Positions 33,883 to 43,377 of a DNA stretch of 64,000 nt are shown here, piece after piece. The notes below the pieces were generated by a model. That model saw only the letters and a list, made by a program, of their open reading frames with translations, had not been told where the DNA came from and did no database searches. The position numbers were made by a program, and so were the translations under genes. Origin of the DNA: Glutamicibacter sp. PS (GTDB lineage: Bacteria; Actinomycetota; Actinomycetes; Actinomycetales; Micrococcaceae); the NCBI GenBank assembly GCA_031317595.1, contig JANCMB010000001.1, positions 248,001 through 312,000 on the forward strand, given 5' to 3'. How positions within the stretch are numbered: position 1 is the first letter of the stretch; every line of letters begins with the position of its first letter.

Positions 33883-35178
33883 GTGGCCAAACTTTTCGTG
33901 GATCTCGAACCCTTGCGCTTTTCTCCGGCATTCCGACGACTGTGGTTGGGTAATTCGCTGTCGGCTATCGGTACACAGATGACCATAATTACCGTGAGCC
34001 TTCAGGTATACGCGTTGACCGCGTCAAGTTTCTCCGTGGGACTACTCGGTGCTTTCACACTGGTGCCGCTGATCATTGCTGGGCTCTATGGCGGAGCAAT
34101 TGCCGATGCCCACGACCGACGAAAAGTCGCACTCGGATCGAGTCTGGTTTTGTGGGCGGTATCTGCAACCCTAGCCATCGGGGCGTGGATCGGTGTCGAT
34201 AACGTCTGGTGGCTGTATGGGCTCATGGCGATTCATTCGGGAGCAGCGGGAATCAACCAGCCCACCAGAGGAGCCATCATTCCCAAACTGGTGGGAACCC
34301 GGTTACTGCCTGCAGCAAACTCGCTGAACATGATGACCTTTTCAATCGCGATGATGCTGGGGCCCATGCTCGGCGGGCTACTCGTAGCCCAGTATGGCTA
34401 CCGTTGGACCTACACCATCGATGCGGTGACCTTCACCGCCGCCGTGTGGTCCGTGTATCGACTACCGCCCATGCCAATGGCCGAAAAACCCACAGTGCGT
34501 GGCCTGCGCTCGGTGCGCGAGGGATTTCAATTCCTGGCCACCCAACCCAATATTCGCATGACCTTCCTGATCGACTTGGCGGCCATGATTCTGGCCGCCC
34601 CGCGGGTGCTACTGCCAGCGATCGCTGCGTTGGCACTGGGAGGCGGAGAAACCACCGTGGGTCTGCTACTTGCCGCAGCGGCCGGTGGGGCTATGCTGGT
34701 CGGTCTGTTTTCGGGATCCTTGAGCCATCTGCGGAGACACGGGATCGCGGTATTCGTCAGTGTTTGCTTGTGGGGGCTCTGCATCAGTGGGCTGGGGCTG
34801 GTGGTTCTGTTGGCCCTGGGTCATGGCGGTGCGGCCGTGGCGTCCCCGATATGGGTGATCTTGGCGGTGCTGACCATGCTTGCCGCCGGGGCGGCCGATT
34901 CGGTGTCGGCGATCTTCCGAACCACGATATTGCAGTCCGCTGCGCCAGATCACCTACGCGGCAGACTCCAAGGTGTCTTTATTGTGGTGGTCGCTGGCGG
35001 TCCGCATGTCGGGGGCATGCTGGCCGGGGCCTCGGCAACCGTTCTCGGTGAACCCTGGGTGCTGATCGTCGGGGGACTGGGCTGTGTTCTGGCCGCCAGT
35101 GCGCTGATGCGCTGGCAACCGAGCTTTCTCGCCTATGACGCACACCGCACCGAACAAGGCGTGGTTGAGGAACCATAA
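33883..35178 (+). CDS. MFS transporter, EntS-like
   Basis: This major facilitator has about 12 membrane segments and roughly 431 residues. FSPAFRRLWLGNSLSAIG and the loop ADAHDRRKV after helix 2 fit the EntS/MFS_3 branch, which contains enterobactin exporters and many uncharacterised exporters. No siderophore genes are nearby. The start is probably the GTG at 33883; TAGACT 6 bp upstream of it would suit a leaderless message, and no Shine-Dalgarno site is visible. Confidence 0.82.
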   Translation: MAKLFVDLEPLRFSPAFRRLWLGNSLSAIGTQMTIITVSLQVYALTASSFSVGLLGAFTLVPLIIAGLYGGAIADAHDRRKVALGSSLVLWAVSATLAIGAWIGVDNVWWLYGLMAIHSGAAGINQPTRGAIIPKLVGTRLLPAANSLNMMTFSIAMMLGPMLGGLLVAQYGYRWTYTIDAVTFTAAVWSVYRLPPMPMAEKPTVRGLRSVREGFQFLATQPNIRMTFLIDLAAMILAAPRVLLPAIAALALGGGETTVGLLLAAAAGGAMLVGLFSGSLSHLRRHGIAVFVSVCLWGLCISGLGLVVLLALGHGGAAVASPIWVILAVLTMLAAGAADSVSAIFRTTILQSAAPDHLRGRLQGVFIVVVAGGPHVGGMLAGASATVLGEPWVLIVGGLGCVLAASALMRWQPSFLAYDAHRTEQGVVEEP

Positions 35179-35239
35179 TCGTCAACACGGCGTTTAATAG
35201 GACGTAGCGCAACCGTTCGAACTATGGGGAGTACCTAAA

Positions 35240-36124
35240 TTGACCGTGCACCAACATAACAATGGGTTGAAGACCGCCGTACTGCTCGGTGGCATGTTTG
35301 CCATTTTGCTGGTCATCGGCTCGATTATCGCCTCCAGCACGCGTAACAGTAGCTTCATCATTATCTTCGCGTTGATCGGCTTGGGCACCACCGCCTACGG
35401 TTACTGGAACAGTGACAAGATTGCCCTGCGCTCCATGCACGCCTACCCGGTGACCGAAGCCGACCAGCCGGTGATGTATCGGATTGTTCGCGAACTATCG
35501 ATGACCGCCCAGCAGCCGATGCCGCGGCTCTACATGTCACCGACGATGTCGCCCAATGCGTTCGCCACCGGACGCAACCCGCAGAACGCGGCCGTTTGCT
35601 GTACGGAAGGCATCATGCAGTTGCTTGACGAGCGTGAGCTGCGCGGCGTTCTGGGCCACGAACTAATGCACGTGTATAACCGAGACATTCTCACCTCCTC
35701 GGTGGCGGCAGCCATTGCCGGTGTGATCACCTCCATCGCCCAATTCTTGCTGTTTTTCGGAGGTGGCAGCTCAAACAACGACAACCGTGGCGTGAACCCG
35801 CTGGCGTTGATCGCCCTCTCGCTGCTGGCACCCATCGCCGCCTCGGTGATTCAGATGGCCGTGAGCCGCACCCGCGAATTCGACGCCGACGAGGACGGTG
35901 CTCGCCTGACCAATGACCCGCTGGCGCTAGCCAGTGCGCTACGTCGATTGGAAACCGGAATCAGTGCCTCACCGTTAAAGCAGGATCAGCGGGTGGTGAA
36001 CAGCTCTCACCTGATGATTGCAAACCCCTTTGGTTCCAAGCTTCGGCAGATGTTCTCTACTCACCCTCCGATGGACCAGCGGATCGCTCGCCTTGAAGCA
36101 ATGGCCGGTGGCCGCGGGTATTAA
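35240..36124 (+). CDS. htpX: HtpX-type membrane zinc metalloprotease
   Basis: This membrane protease takes part in quality control of membrane proteins. The zinc site is HELMH at 140-144, with a third ligand in SRTREFDADEDGA near 216-218. Two hydrophobic segments lie at about 11-30 and 37-55 and two more after the zinc motif. The start is TTG at 35240, with GGGGAG 9 bp upstream. The length of 294 residues is normal. Confidence 0.93.
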   Translation: MTVHQHNNGLKTAVLLGGMFAILLVIGSIIASSTRNSSFIIIFALIGLGTTAYGYWNSDKIALRSMHAYPVTEADQPVMYRIVRELSMTAQQPMPRLYMSPTMSPNAFATGRNPQNAAVCCTEGIMQLLDERELRGVLGHELMHVYNRDILTSSVAAAIAGVITSIAQFLLFFGGGSSNNDNRGVNPLALIALSLLAPIAASVIQMAVSRTREFDADEDGARLTNDPLALASALRRLETGISASPLKQDQRVVNSSHLMIANPFGSKLRQMFSTHPPMDQRIARLEAMAGGRGY

Positions 36125-36143
36125 GCCCGTAACACGTCCGCCA

Positions 36144-36180
36144 GATGGCGTCTGCCCAATATCGGGTGGACGCCATTGTT
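36144..36180 (+). terminator. Terminator after htpX
   Basis: ATGGCGTC and GACGCCAT pair around a smaller inner CCC/GGG stem, followed by TGTT. Confidence 0.6.
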
Positions 36181-36263
36181 CTATCCTGCGGAGATCAGCG
36201 ATGGGGAGAAGTACCCGGTCGGTCGCGTTGCCTCGGCGGGGAAATAATCATAAGCTTGTAGAT

Positions 36264-37055
36264 ATGAAATCATCACGCAAAATCTCCGCAGTTGCTTCGA
36301 TTGTTCTGGCCGCTTCCTTGGGCCTCGCCGGTTGTGGCGACAATGGTTCCACTGGCGAGACCGGTGCATCGCAGGAGCAGCAGCAGTCCGCCAACCAGCA
36401 GATGACCGCCGATAACTTTGTGCAGCGCATGTCCGACGCGCAGTACAAGGCCGGTAGCGCTCACATGAACATGAAGATGAATGCTGCGGGCACCGACATG
36501 AACATTGACGCCGACATCAAGATTGCCGAAGATCCTAAGGATGTCGCGATGAAGATGACGATGCCGATTCAGGATATGGAAGCAGTCATGATCCTTATCG
36601 GCAACGAGCTCTACATGAACATGGGCGACGCCACGCAGAACAAGTTCACCAAGCTTCCTGACTCGATGAAGGAGCAGATGAACTTCGACCAGATCACCTC
36701 GCAGATGAACCCGGCCGCCAGCGCCGAACAGCTCAAGAGCGCTCTGAAGGATTTCAAGGCTGAGGCCGGGGAAGAGATCGACGGAGTGAAGACCACCAAG
36801 TACGTGCTGACCGTCGACACCAAGAAGGCAATGGAAGCCTCGGGTCAGAGCGAGCAGTTGCCGCCGGAAGCTCTCGAACAGCTCGGTGACACCCTCACCT
36901 ACGAAATGTACGTTGGCGATGCCGATGACCTTCCGCGCCGCATGGTGATGAATGTTGCCGATACGCCTATGACCGCAAACTTCTCCAAGTGGGGCGAAGA
37001 TGTGACGATCGAGGCTCCGGCCGAAGACGAGCTCATCGAAATGCCAGGCATGTAA
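36264..37055 (+). CDS. Lipoprotein, LppX/LprG-like or DUF6612-type
   Basis: From the ATG at 36264 the protein has 263 residues with lipobox LAGC (Cys24), a Gln/Ser-rich linker and a Met-rich beta-sheet domain (KAGSAHMNMKMNAAG, DVAMKMTMPIQDMEA). The alternating strand pattern and EEIDGVKTTKYVLTVD resemble the LolA-like LppX/LprG lipid-carrier fold of actinobacteria. A longer frame runs 82 codons upstream but has no signal peptide at its start and overlaps htpX, so it is rejected. Function is unknown. Confidence 0.75.
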   Translation: MKSSRKISAVASIVLAASLGLAGCGDNGSTGETGASQEQQQSANQQMTADNFVQRMSDAQYKAGSAHMNMKMNAAGTDMNIDADIKIAEDPKDVAMKMTMPIQDMEAVMILIGNELYMNMGDATQNKFTKLPDSMKEQMNFDQITSQMNPAASAEQLKSALKDFKAEAGEEIDGVKTTKYVLTVDTKKAMEASGQSEQLPPEALEQLGDTLTYEMYVGDADDLPRRMVMNVADTPMTANFSKWGEDVTIEAPAEDELIEMPGM

Positions 37056-37093
37056 CCAAGGGCTCACTGCTCGCGATGCCGCGGCTCATTACA

Positions 37094-37127
37094 CGAGAGG
37101 CACCGACCGCCAGGTCGGTGCCTCTCG
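37094..37127 (+). terminator. Terminator-like hairpin after the lipoprotein gene
   Basis: A 15-bp perfect stem (CGAGAGGCACCGACC with its complement) has a GCCA loop. No T tract follows. Confidence 0.65.
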
Positions 37128-37282
37128 CGTATCAGCGTGGGACTCTACCTGATGTTCATGTGTAGCGGTGTGACGTACGCGGATGCGGATAGTCTCGTGG
37201 AGCCATTGGATGTAGCGGTTCACGTGACTTGTCGAGCAAACGTCCTTAATCGTGAGGCGCGGGAATTACCGATGGAGGAAGA

Positions 37283-37819
37283 TTGAAGTCTTGGAAAATG
37301 GCCGCTGTGGTGATCACCGCGGGCCTAGCGTTAACCGGATGCACGGCCGTGGAGGTAGAACCAGCTCCGCAAACCGCACCGGCAGTACCCACCGATTCGA
37401 AGCTGGCGGTGGGAACCGACGGGCATGAGGGGCCGTGGACCGTCGATGATGTGAAGGTTTCGGGTGCTACCGCCGAACTTGAAAGCCAAGCTCAGCAGGC
37501 CCTAGACTCGCACGTTGCTTATTATGCCGGCATTAGCGGTGGAAAATACGGCCAGCATCTCTACGCACTGAATGCCGGAGGTATTGACCGTTGGCTCAAT
37601 ATCACCGAAGTAAAATCCGATACGCACGGAGCCGTTGAGTTCGTGCTGGATAGCTACTACACATCAGCGGCCCTGCGATCAATGGCGACACAGGAAGCCT
37701 GTATCCTGCTGCGTTTCGGCACCGCCGATAAAGAAGCCCTTTCGTGGTTGAAATCGCTAACCCTCACCGCAACCGATACCGGGGAAAGCTTCACCGTCTC
37801 TGATGATGTGCAGTGCTGA
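37283..37819 (+). CDS. Hypothetical lipoprotein
   Basis: The protein has 178 residues and starts with TTG preceded by GGAGGAA. The signal peptide ends in lipobox LTGC (Cys20); a short Pro/Ala linker leads to a globular domain with no motif I recognise. Two Cys (ACILLRF near 140 and the last residue) could form a disulfide. Translation of the region gives no link to its neighbours; a converging terminator follows. Confidence 0.65.
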   Translation: MKSWKMAAVVITAGLALTGCTAVEVEPAPQTAPAVPTDSKLAVGTDGHEGPWTVDDVKVSGATAELESQAQQALDSHVAYYAGISGGKYGQHLYALNAGGIDRWLNITEVKSDTHGAVEFVLDSYYTSAALRSMATQEACILLRFGTADKEALSWLKSLTLTATDTGESFTVSDDVQC

Positions 37820-37869
37820 TTGTTTAGCAGTGGATCATAGATTGTGCCATGGCGCGATGAATAAAAAGT

Positions 37870-37908
37870 AAGAGCCGTTGCCACCAAAATGGTGGCAACG
37901 GCTCTTCA
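37870..37908. terminator. Bidirectional terminator between the lipoprotein and yajQ
   Basis: A 17-bp perfect stem (AAGAGCCGTTGCCACCA and its complement) with a 3-nt loop is followed by CATTC and preceded by an A-rich run that gives a U tract to the opposite strand. Confidence 0.8.
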
Positions 37909-37975
37909 TTCGTCTGAGGACTACGTGCGGGCCGTAGACCCCTAGTAAGTCGCTGACCCGCGTAGCTGCGAAACT

Positions 37976-38464
37976 CTAGCGGAAGTTCACGAACTGCAAG
38001 TCGGCCTCTTCGAAGTCCTTCAGCAAGGCGATCGTTGCCTGAAGATCATCGCGGGACTTGGAGGAGACGCGGAGCTCATCACCCTGGATGGTGGACTTCA
38101 CGCCCTTGGGGCCCTCGTCACGAATGAGCTTGTTGATCTTCTTGGCTACATCCTGAGCGATGCCCTCCTTGATGCTGGCCTCGATGCGGTACTCCTTACC
38201 CGAAGCGTAAGGTTCGCCGGCATCCAACGACTTTAGCGAGATGTTGCGCTTGACCAGCTTGGACTGGAAGACATCCAAGACTGCCTTTACGCGCTCTTCA
38301 GAACTGGCCTTCATCAGGATCTTCTCGCCCGAGAAATCGATCTCGGCCCCGACGCCCTTGAAGTCATAGCGCTGGGCGATCTCCTTCTGCGCCTGATTCA
38401 AGGCGTTGGACACTTCCTGGCTGTCGACCTTGCTGACCACGTCGAATGTGGAATCACTTGCCAT
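37976..38464 (-). CDS. yajQ: YajQ-family nucleotide-binding protein
   Basis: The product has 162 residues with the family start [20 protein letters not shown], then QRYDFKGV and the C-terminal [12 protein letters not shown]. YajQ proteins have two ferredoxin-like domains and bind nucleotides; some bind cyclic di-GMP and act with a transcription factor. The ATG follows AAAGGAGCAACAAC. It is a single gene. Confidence 0.93.
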   Translation of the reverse strand: MASDSTFDVVSKVDSQEVSNALNQAQKEIAQRYDFKGVGAEIDFSGEKILMKASSEERVKAVLDVFQSKLVKRNISLKSLDAGEPYASGKEYRIEASIKEGIAQDVAKKINKLIRDEGPKGVKSTIQGDELRVSSKSRDDLQATIALLKDFEEADLQFVNFR

Positions 38465-38633
38465 GTTGTTGCTCCTTTGGCGTCGGGAAATGGGTCAAAT
38501 TCGCTTCATAGCCTACCGGTTTACCGAGGCCCCTACAGGCTGTGAGCAGGGTTACAGCCAATATAGCCCCCTCGATTTCACATCATCCGGATTCTCATGT
38601 AGAGTTATTTCTCGTTCCGACAAGAACAAACTC

Positions 38634-38715
38634 GGCAGATTACCCGAGCGGCCAAAGGGGGCTGACTGTAAATCAGCTGGCAATGCCTACGGGGGTTCGA
38701 ATCCCTCATCTGCCA
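38634..38715 (+). tRNA. tRNA-Tyr (anticodon GTA)
   Basis: A class II tRNA with acceptor arm GGCAGAT/ATCTGCC, anticodon loop CTGTAAA (anticodon GTA), a long variable arm and T loop TTCGAAT. The CCA end is not encoded. Confidence 0.95.
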
Positions 38716-38723
38716 CCGAGTGA

Positions 38724-38758
38724 AAATCTCCCAGATCATAGATCTGGGAGATTTTTCG
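38724..38758 (+). terminator. Terminator after tRNA-Tyr
   Basis: A 14-bp perfect stem (AAATCTCCCAGATC and its complement) with ATA loop is followed by TTTCGTT. Confidence 0.85.
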
Positions 38759-38834
38759 TTAACCGCACGTTTTCTGCGGCGCGTGAGACACGCCTCAATG
38801 GGAGTTCTCCGCCAAATTCCGCTACCGTGTAAGC

Positions 38835-39212
38835 ATGGCAACACGAAATGTAACCGAAGCCGACTTTGCGCAGCTGATTGATCAGAACGAAATCGTTCTC
38901 GTCGATTTCTGGGCCGACTGGTGTGGCCCATGCAAGCAGTTCGCTCCGGTCTATGAGCAGATCTCGGAGAAGTTCACCGACGTGATCTTTGCGAAGGTAG
39001 ATACCGAGGCGGAGCAGGGTCTAGCCCGCGCGGCAAACATTACCTCCATTCCCACGCTGATGGCCTTCCGCGAGAAGGTCCTGGTCTTCTCGCAGCCCGG
39101 CGCACTGAACGCCGCCCAGCTGGAGGACCTGGTTACCGCGGTAAAGGGCATCGACATGTCCGAAGTTCACGCACAGATCGCCGAAGAGGCCAGCGGGCAG
39201 TCCGAAGCCTAA
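38835..39212 (+). CDS. Thioredoxin
   Basis: The 125-residue protein has the redox motif WCGPC (Cys30 and Cys33) in VDFWADWCGPCK and the cis-Pro in SIPTLMAF. It reduces disulfides in cytosolic proteins. The C-terminal 15 residues are an acidic extension beyond the thioredoxin fold. It is likely a minor thioredoxin, as trxA proper is usually next to trxB, which is not here. It converges with alkA, 18 bp away. Confidence 0.92.
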   Translation: MATRNVTEADFAQLIDQNEIVLVDFWADWCGPCKQFAPVYEQISEKFTDVIFAKVDTEAEQGLARAANITSIPTLMAFREKVLVFSQPGALNAAQLEDLVTAVKGIDMSEVHAQIAEEASGQSEA

Positions 39213-39230
39213 GCGAGGATGCCCGCAGGA

Positions 39231-40211
39231 CTATCGATTGCGGTGGTCCAGCGGTGCATAACGCGGTCCAAAAGCTTGCTTGCGGACCCCGGACAGCTGC
39301 AAGAGCCGCACAACTCGTTGGCGGTGGCCACGGTACGGCTCCAGTAGCGAGAGCATCGTCGCGTCGTCGACACGGTGACCGGTGAGCACCTGCCCAACGA
39401 AATCAGCAAGATGAAAATCACCGACGGAGATGTGGTCGGCAGACCCATGCGAACGCTGCAGGGTCTCTGCCACCGTCCATGATCCAATGCCCGGCACGGC
39501 CAGTAGTGCTGCTTCCAAAGTTCCGGGCGGTCGCGCCTGAGGCTTGCTTGTCTCCAACTCTTCAGGACCCCACCATTCCAGGCGGCTGGCCGCCTCGGCC
39601 AGATGCCGCAGGGTGGTGGCTCGCGAGGCATCAACCCGTGCCGCCTGCCAATCCCAGCGTTTGAGCCCTAAGATCTCGCGCGGAGTAGGGAACAAGCGCA
39701 GCGAAACCGGGCTGGGCCCCGGCGCCGGACGCCCCGCATGCCGGATCAACCAACGCCACGCGTAATTCGCCTCGATACCGGTTACCCGTTGCTCCAACAC
39801 CGCTCCAGCGGCCGGAACAAAGACCCGTGAGGTGCGCGGAAGTACCAACGCTCGATGCAGACTCCGGCTACGTTGTACCAATTCCGGCAGCCCGCCAAAG
39901 AATGTCGGATCGTCAAAGGCTGACCAGTCATCGCCGGCCCCGAACAGGCGCGGAACCTGATCGGCCGCCCAGCGGGCCCCGGGGCCATAAGCGACGAAGC
40001 ACACCGCGGCAGCTGGGTCGGGAAGAGTCACGTGAAGGGTTGCGTCACCGAGCGGAGTGTCGAGTGCCAGCCAGGCTTCCGTGCGCTCAAGCCGGATCGT
40101 CGGGTCGCCCAACCCGCGCCGCAAGATACTCCACGAGCTCAGCAGGTCTACGGGGTGCTCGGGCTGATAACGGCCGCAGACCCCAGAGTTGCTCTGTCCG
40201 TTCATCATCAC
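39231..40211 (-). CDS. DNA-3-methyladenine glycosylase II (AlkA-like)
   Basis: This HhH-GPD base-excision glycosylase removes alkylated purines. The helix-hairpin-helix is LLAVPGIGSWTVAETL and the catalytic Asp is in SVGDFHLADF, about residues 230-270. The N-terminal AlkA-like domain spans about 1-130. Length is 326 residues. Three in-frame ATG codons lie at the start, so the exact first residue is uncertain. No Ada domain is fused. Confidence 0.88.
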   Translation of the reverse strand: MMMNGQSNSGVCGRYQPEHPVDLLSSWSILRRGLGDPTIRLERTEAWLALDTPLGDATLHVTLPDPAAAVCFVAYGPGARWAADQVPRLFGAGDDWSAFDDPTFFGGLPELVQRSRSLHRALVLPRTSRVFVPAAGAVLEQRVTGIEANYAWRWLIRHAGRPAPGPSPVSLRLFPTPREILGLKRWDWQAARVDASRATTLRHLAEAASRLEWWGPEELETSKPQARPPGTLEAALLAVPGIGSWTVAETLQRSHGSADHISVGDFHLADFVGQVLTGHRVDDATMLSLLEPYRGHRQRVVRLLQLSGVRKQAFGPRYAPLDHRNR

Positions 40212-40314
40212 CCCTCAGCCCTGGCTGTTGGCATACTTCAAGTTTTGGACGAAGAATGACGCCAAGCTACGTAAGACATCTTCGTTTATGACGACCGCCG
40301 GTAAGGTACTTGAC

Positions 40315-41685
40315 ATGAAGTATGCCCCCACTGTGCTAGATCTCATCGGTAATACGCCACTGGTCAAACTCAACCATGTCACCGAAGGCATCAAGGCAAC
40401 AATCTTGGTCAAACTTGAATACCTGAATCCCGGCGGTTCCATCAAGGATCGTATCGCCCTGAAGATGGTAGAACGTGCCGAAGCAACCGGTGCTCTGAAG
40501 CCGGGCGGCACCATCGTGGAACCTACCAGCGGCAACACCGGAGTCGGACTGGCCATGGTTGGCCAGCTTAAGGGGTATAAAACCGTCTTCGTGACCCCCG
40601 ATAAGGTCGGTGAAGAGAAGCGCGACGTGTTGCGCGCCTACGGTGCCGATGTTGTGGTCACCCGCACCGATGTCGCCCCGGAATCCCCAGAGTCTTATTA
40701 CGGCGTCTCGGATCGTCTCGTTCGGGAAATTGACGGCGCCTACAAGCCGGACCAGTTTTCGAACCCGGGCGCCCCGGAGAGCCACTTTGAAACCACCGGC
40801 CCAGAAATCTGGAATGACACCGATGGACGCCTGACTCATGTGGTGATTGGCGCAGGCACCGGCGGCACCATCACCGGCACGGGGCGCTACTTGAAGCAGG
40901 TTTCCGCCGATCGACCCGGTGGACCGGTCAAGGTCATCGCCGCCGATCCCGACGGGTCGGTCTATTCCGGCGGTAGCGGACGCCCCTTCCAAGTCGAAGG
41001 CGTTGGCGAAGATATGTGGCCGGGCAACTACGATCCTTCCGTGCCCGACAGCGTGGTGCCGGTCAGCGATGCGGAGTCCTTCGCCATGACTCGGCGTCTG
41101 GCTAAAGAAGAGGGGCTGCTGCTTGGTGGCTCCTCGGGAATGGCCGTGGCCGCTGCATTGCGCAGCGCCAAAGACCTCTCCGAAGATGACATCGTCGTTG
41201 TCATTGCCCCCGACGGAGGCCGCGGCTACCTTGCCAAGATCTTCAATGAACCATGGATGCTTCAGCAAGGTTTCAACATTGCCGAGGATGCACCCCTAGC
41301 TGCGCTCAGCGCGGCTGGAACCGGATCCACCCCGGTCATTGACCTGCAGGCCACGCTCAGCGAAGCAGCGGCAACGCTCAGTGCCTCCGGTGGTAGTGCC
41401 GCAATTGTGGCAAGCCGCCGTTTACCCGCCCGTATCGGTGAGGTGCGCGGTGTGCTGAGCGCTACCATCCTTACGGATGCGTTGTTGGCCGGGATGAGCC
41501 CAGAAACCCCCGTCTCCGAACTGACCGATCTGCCCAAACCACTCATCGGTGCCGGACAACCCGTCGCCGATGCCCGCGCGGCCTTGGATAGTTGCCCGGT
41601 CCTGCTGATCACCGAATATGGGGACATCACCCGCGGACTGAACGCCGCGGAACTGCTGGCCCACACCTCAACTCACCACGCCTAG
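40315..41685 (+). CDS. cbs: Cystathionine beta-synthase
   Basis: This PLP enzyme condenses serine with homocysteine to cystathionine in reverse transsulfuration. PLP Lys44 is in GGSIKDR, followed by PTSGNTGVGLA and the glycine loop GAGTGGTITGTGRYL. The C-terminal 120 residues form a pair of CBS domains. I chose the ATG at 40315 (MKYAPTV), which has AAGG 8 bp upstream; the longer frame overlaps alkA. The next gene, 15 bp downstream, is the partner gamma-lyase/synthase. Confidence 0.92.
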   Translation: MKYAPTVLDLIGNTPLVKLNHVTEGIKATILVKLEYLNPGGSIKDRIALKMVERAEATGALKPGGTIVEPTSGNTGVGLAMVGQLKGYKTVFVTPDKVGEEKRDVLRAYGADVVVTRTDVAPESPESYYGVSDRLVREIDGAYKPDQFSNPGAPESHFETTGPEIWNDTDGRLTHVVIGAGTGGTITGTGRYLKQVSADRPGGPVKVIAADPDGSVYSGGSGRPFQVEGVGEDMWPGNYDPSVPDSVVPVSDAESFAMTRRLAKEEGLLLGGSSGMAVAAALRSAKDLSEDDIVVVIAPDGGRGYLAKIFNEPWMLQQGFNIAEDAPLAALSAAGTGSTPVIDLQATLSEAAATLSASGGSAAIVASRRLPARIGEVRGVLSATILTDALLAGMSPETPVSELTDLPKPLIGAGQPVADARAALDSCPVLLITEYGDITRGLNAAELLAHTSTHHA

Positions 41686-41700
41686 TTAGGAGCATCCCCT

Positions 41701-42855
41701 ATGAGCCATGTCGAGGGATTCAACACTCGATTCGTGCACGCTGGACAGGAATTCGAACCACGCACCGGTGCCGTGGTGCCCCCGGTGCACTTCTCCACCA
41801 CCTACGCCCCAGAAGCTATCGGACAGCTACGTGCCGGCTATGACTACGGGCGCGGCACCAACCCGACGCGAGATTCACTGCAGACTCAGCTAGCCGCCGC
41901 GGAGCAGGGCACTCACGCCTTCTCCTTCGGCTCGGGCCTTGCCGCCGAAGACTCGCTGATCCGAGCCATTTTGCGTCCCGGGGATCACATTGTGCTGGGC
42001 AATGACGTCTATGGTGGCACCTACCGCCTGTTGACCCGAGTGCTGGGTCCGTGGGGGATCGGCAGCACCCCGGTGGACATGTCCGATGCCAATGCGGTGG
42101 CCGCGGCCATTGAGGCCAACGGCGCGAAATTGGTGTGGGTGGAGACGCCCTCGAACCCGATGATGAAGATCACCGACATTGCCGCGCTCGCCGAGATTGC
42201 ACACGCCGCCGGTGCACTGCTGGTCGTAGATAACACCTTCGCTAGCCCGTTCCTGCAGCAACCGCTGAGTCTCGGTGCCGATATCGTGGTGCATTCGACG
42301 ACCAAGTACATCGGCGGACACTCCGATGTCGTTGGCGGCGCAGTAGTGGTCAAGGATGAGGCCCTGGCCGAACAGATCGGATTCATCCAGTTTGCTGTCG
42401 GTGCCGTTTCCGGGCCGATGGATGCCTACTTGACCACCCGCGGGCTCAAGACCCTCGGAGTGCGCATGCGGGCACATAGCGAAAATGCCGCACAGATCGC
42501 GACCTGGCTACGTGAGCGCAAAGAGGTAGAGCACGTGCTTTACCCGGGCTTCGCCGAACATCCGGGACACGAGATCGCTAAGCGGCAAATGCGCGACTTC
42601 GGTGGCATGGTCTCGGTTCAGCTGACCGGTGGGGCCGCGGCCGCACGCAAGGTCGCCGAAAGCACCCGCCTGTTCACGTTGGCCGAGTCGCTCGGCGGCA
42701 TTGAGTCCCTGATGAACTACCCGTCGGAGATGACACATGCCTCGGTGAAGGGGACCGAACTGGCCGTCCCGGAGAATCTATTGCGTCTGTCGGTGGGTAT
42801 TGAGGATGCCGCCGATCTCATCGATGACCTCGAACGCGCCTTCATGACGCTCTAA
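41701..42855 (+). CDS. Cystathionine gamma-lyase or gamma-synthase
   Basis: This Cys/Met-metabolism PLP enzyme has PLP Lys202 in HSTTKYIGGHSD, YGRGTNPTRD (phosphate binding, near 50) and the C-terminal SLGGIESLMNYPSEMTHAS. Beside cystathionine beta-synthase a gamma-lyase role (cystathionine to cysteine) is most natural, but actinobacterial MetB enzymes of this branch often do both reactions. TAGGAG precedes the ATG. The two genes form an operon closed by a long hairpin. Confidence 0.88.
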   Translation: MSHVEGFNTRFVHAGQEFEPRTGAVVPPVHFSTTYAPEAIGQLRAGYDYGRGTNPTRDSLQTQLAAAEQGTHAFSFGSGLAAEDSLIRAILRPGDHIVLGNDVYGGTYRLLTRVLGPWGIGSTPVDMSDANAVAAAIEANGAKLVWVETPSNPMMKITDIAALAEIAHAAGALLVVDNTFASPFLQQPLSLGADIVVHSTTKYIGGHSDVVGGAVVVKDEALAEQIGFIQFAVGAVSGPMDAYLTTRGLKTLGVRMRAHSENAAQIATWLRERKEVEHVLYPGFAEHPGHEIAKRQMRDFGGMVSVQLTGGAAAARKVAESTRLFTLAESLGGIESLMNYPSEMTHASVKGTELAVPENLLRLSVGIEDAADLIDDLERAFMTL

Positions 42856-42867
42856 TCGATAACTCCC

Positions 42868-42925
42868 GACCTACGTCATGGGCCTGGCACCACCTTTGGG
42901 TGGTGCCAGGCCCATGACGTAGGTC
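42868..42925. terminator. Very long perfect hairpin between converging genes
   Basis: Two 27-bp arms (42868-42894 and 42899-42925) are exactly complementary with a TTTG loop. The hairpin sits between the cystathionine lyase gene and a converging membrane gene. There is no clear T tract on either side, so it may act mainly as a 3' barrier. Confidence 0.75.
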
Positions 42926-42933
42926 AACGACTA

Positions 42934-43377
42934 TTAGCGCCGGTGAAGGGCCCTGAAGTATTTGATCGAGGAAGGAGTCCACAGCAATAGCACTCCGACC
43001 AGAACCAGTAGTGCTAGAAGCGAGTACCGTCCGAATCGAAGAAAGAGCGGAAGAGCAAGAATCAAACCGAGCCAGGTCAAATGCGACCGAGCGCGTCGAT
43101 CGGTACGCCACAGTCCGGAGGCTAAGAACGCCACTGCAATGCCTGCGGCGCACAATAGGCCAGCAAAGAGCAAGGTGGTGGCGTTGCGTTGGGCGCTGAA
43201 CTCATCGAGGAGCAACTTGCCGGCGAACCCCGCGAAGACCAGCCCCAACACCACCCACCACCAGCGAGCTACACGCAGAGCCCCGGGTAGCTCTGGGAGC
43301 TGCCCGGGGCTCGAGGCCGAAGCCCGGTTATTGCGCCGAAGTGTCACTGCGTGCGCACGTCCGATGGCTCCCAGCAT
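42934..43377 (-). CDS. Hypothetical membrane protein
   Basis: The product has 147 residues and four hydrophobic segments (starting WWWVVLGLVFAGFAG), with a basic N-terminal tail. No family is recognised. The frame overlaps the end of the symporter gene by 34 bases, so the true start may be further in (for example GTG at 43347). It is probably co-transcribed with the symporter. Confidence 0.55.
   Translation of the reverse strand: MLGAIGRAHAVTLRRNNRASASSPGQLPELPGALRVARWWWVVLGLVFAGFAGKLLLDEFSAQRNATTLLFAGLLCAAGIAVAFLASGLWRTDRRARSHLTWLGLILALPLFLRFGRYSLLALLVLVGVLLLWTPSSIKYFRALHRR

Noticed and set aside
36018-36263. N-terminal extension of the lipoprotein at 36264
   Set aside because: It would overlap htpX and bury the lipoprotein signal peptide inside the protein.
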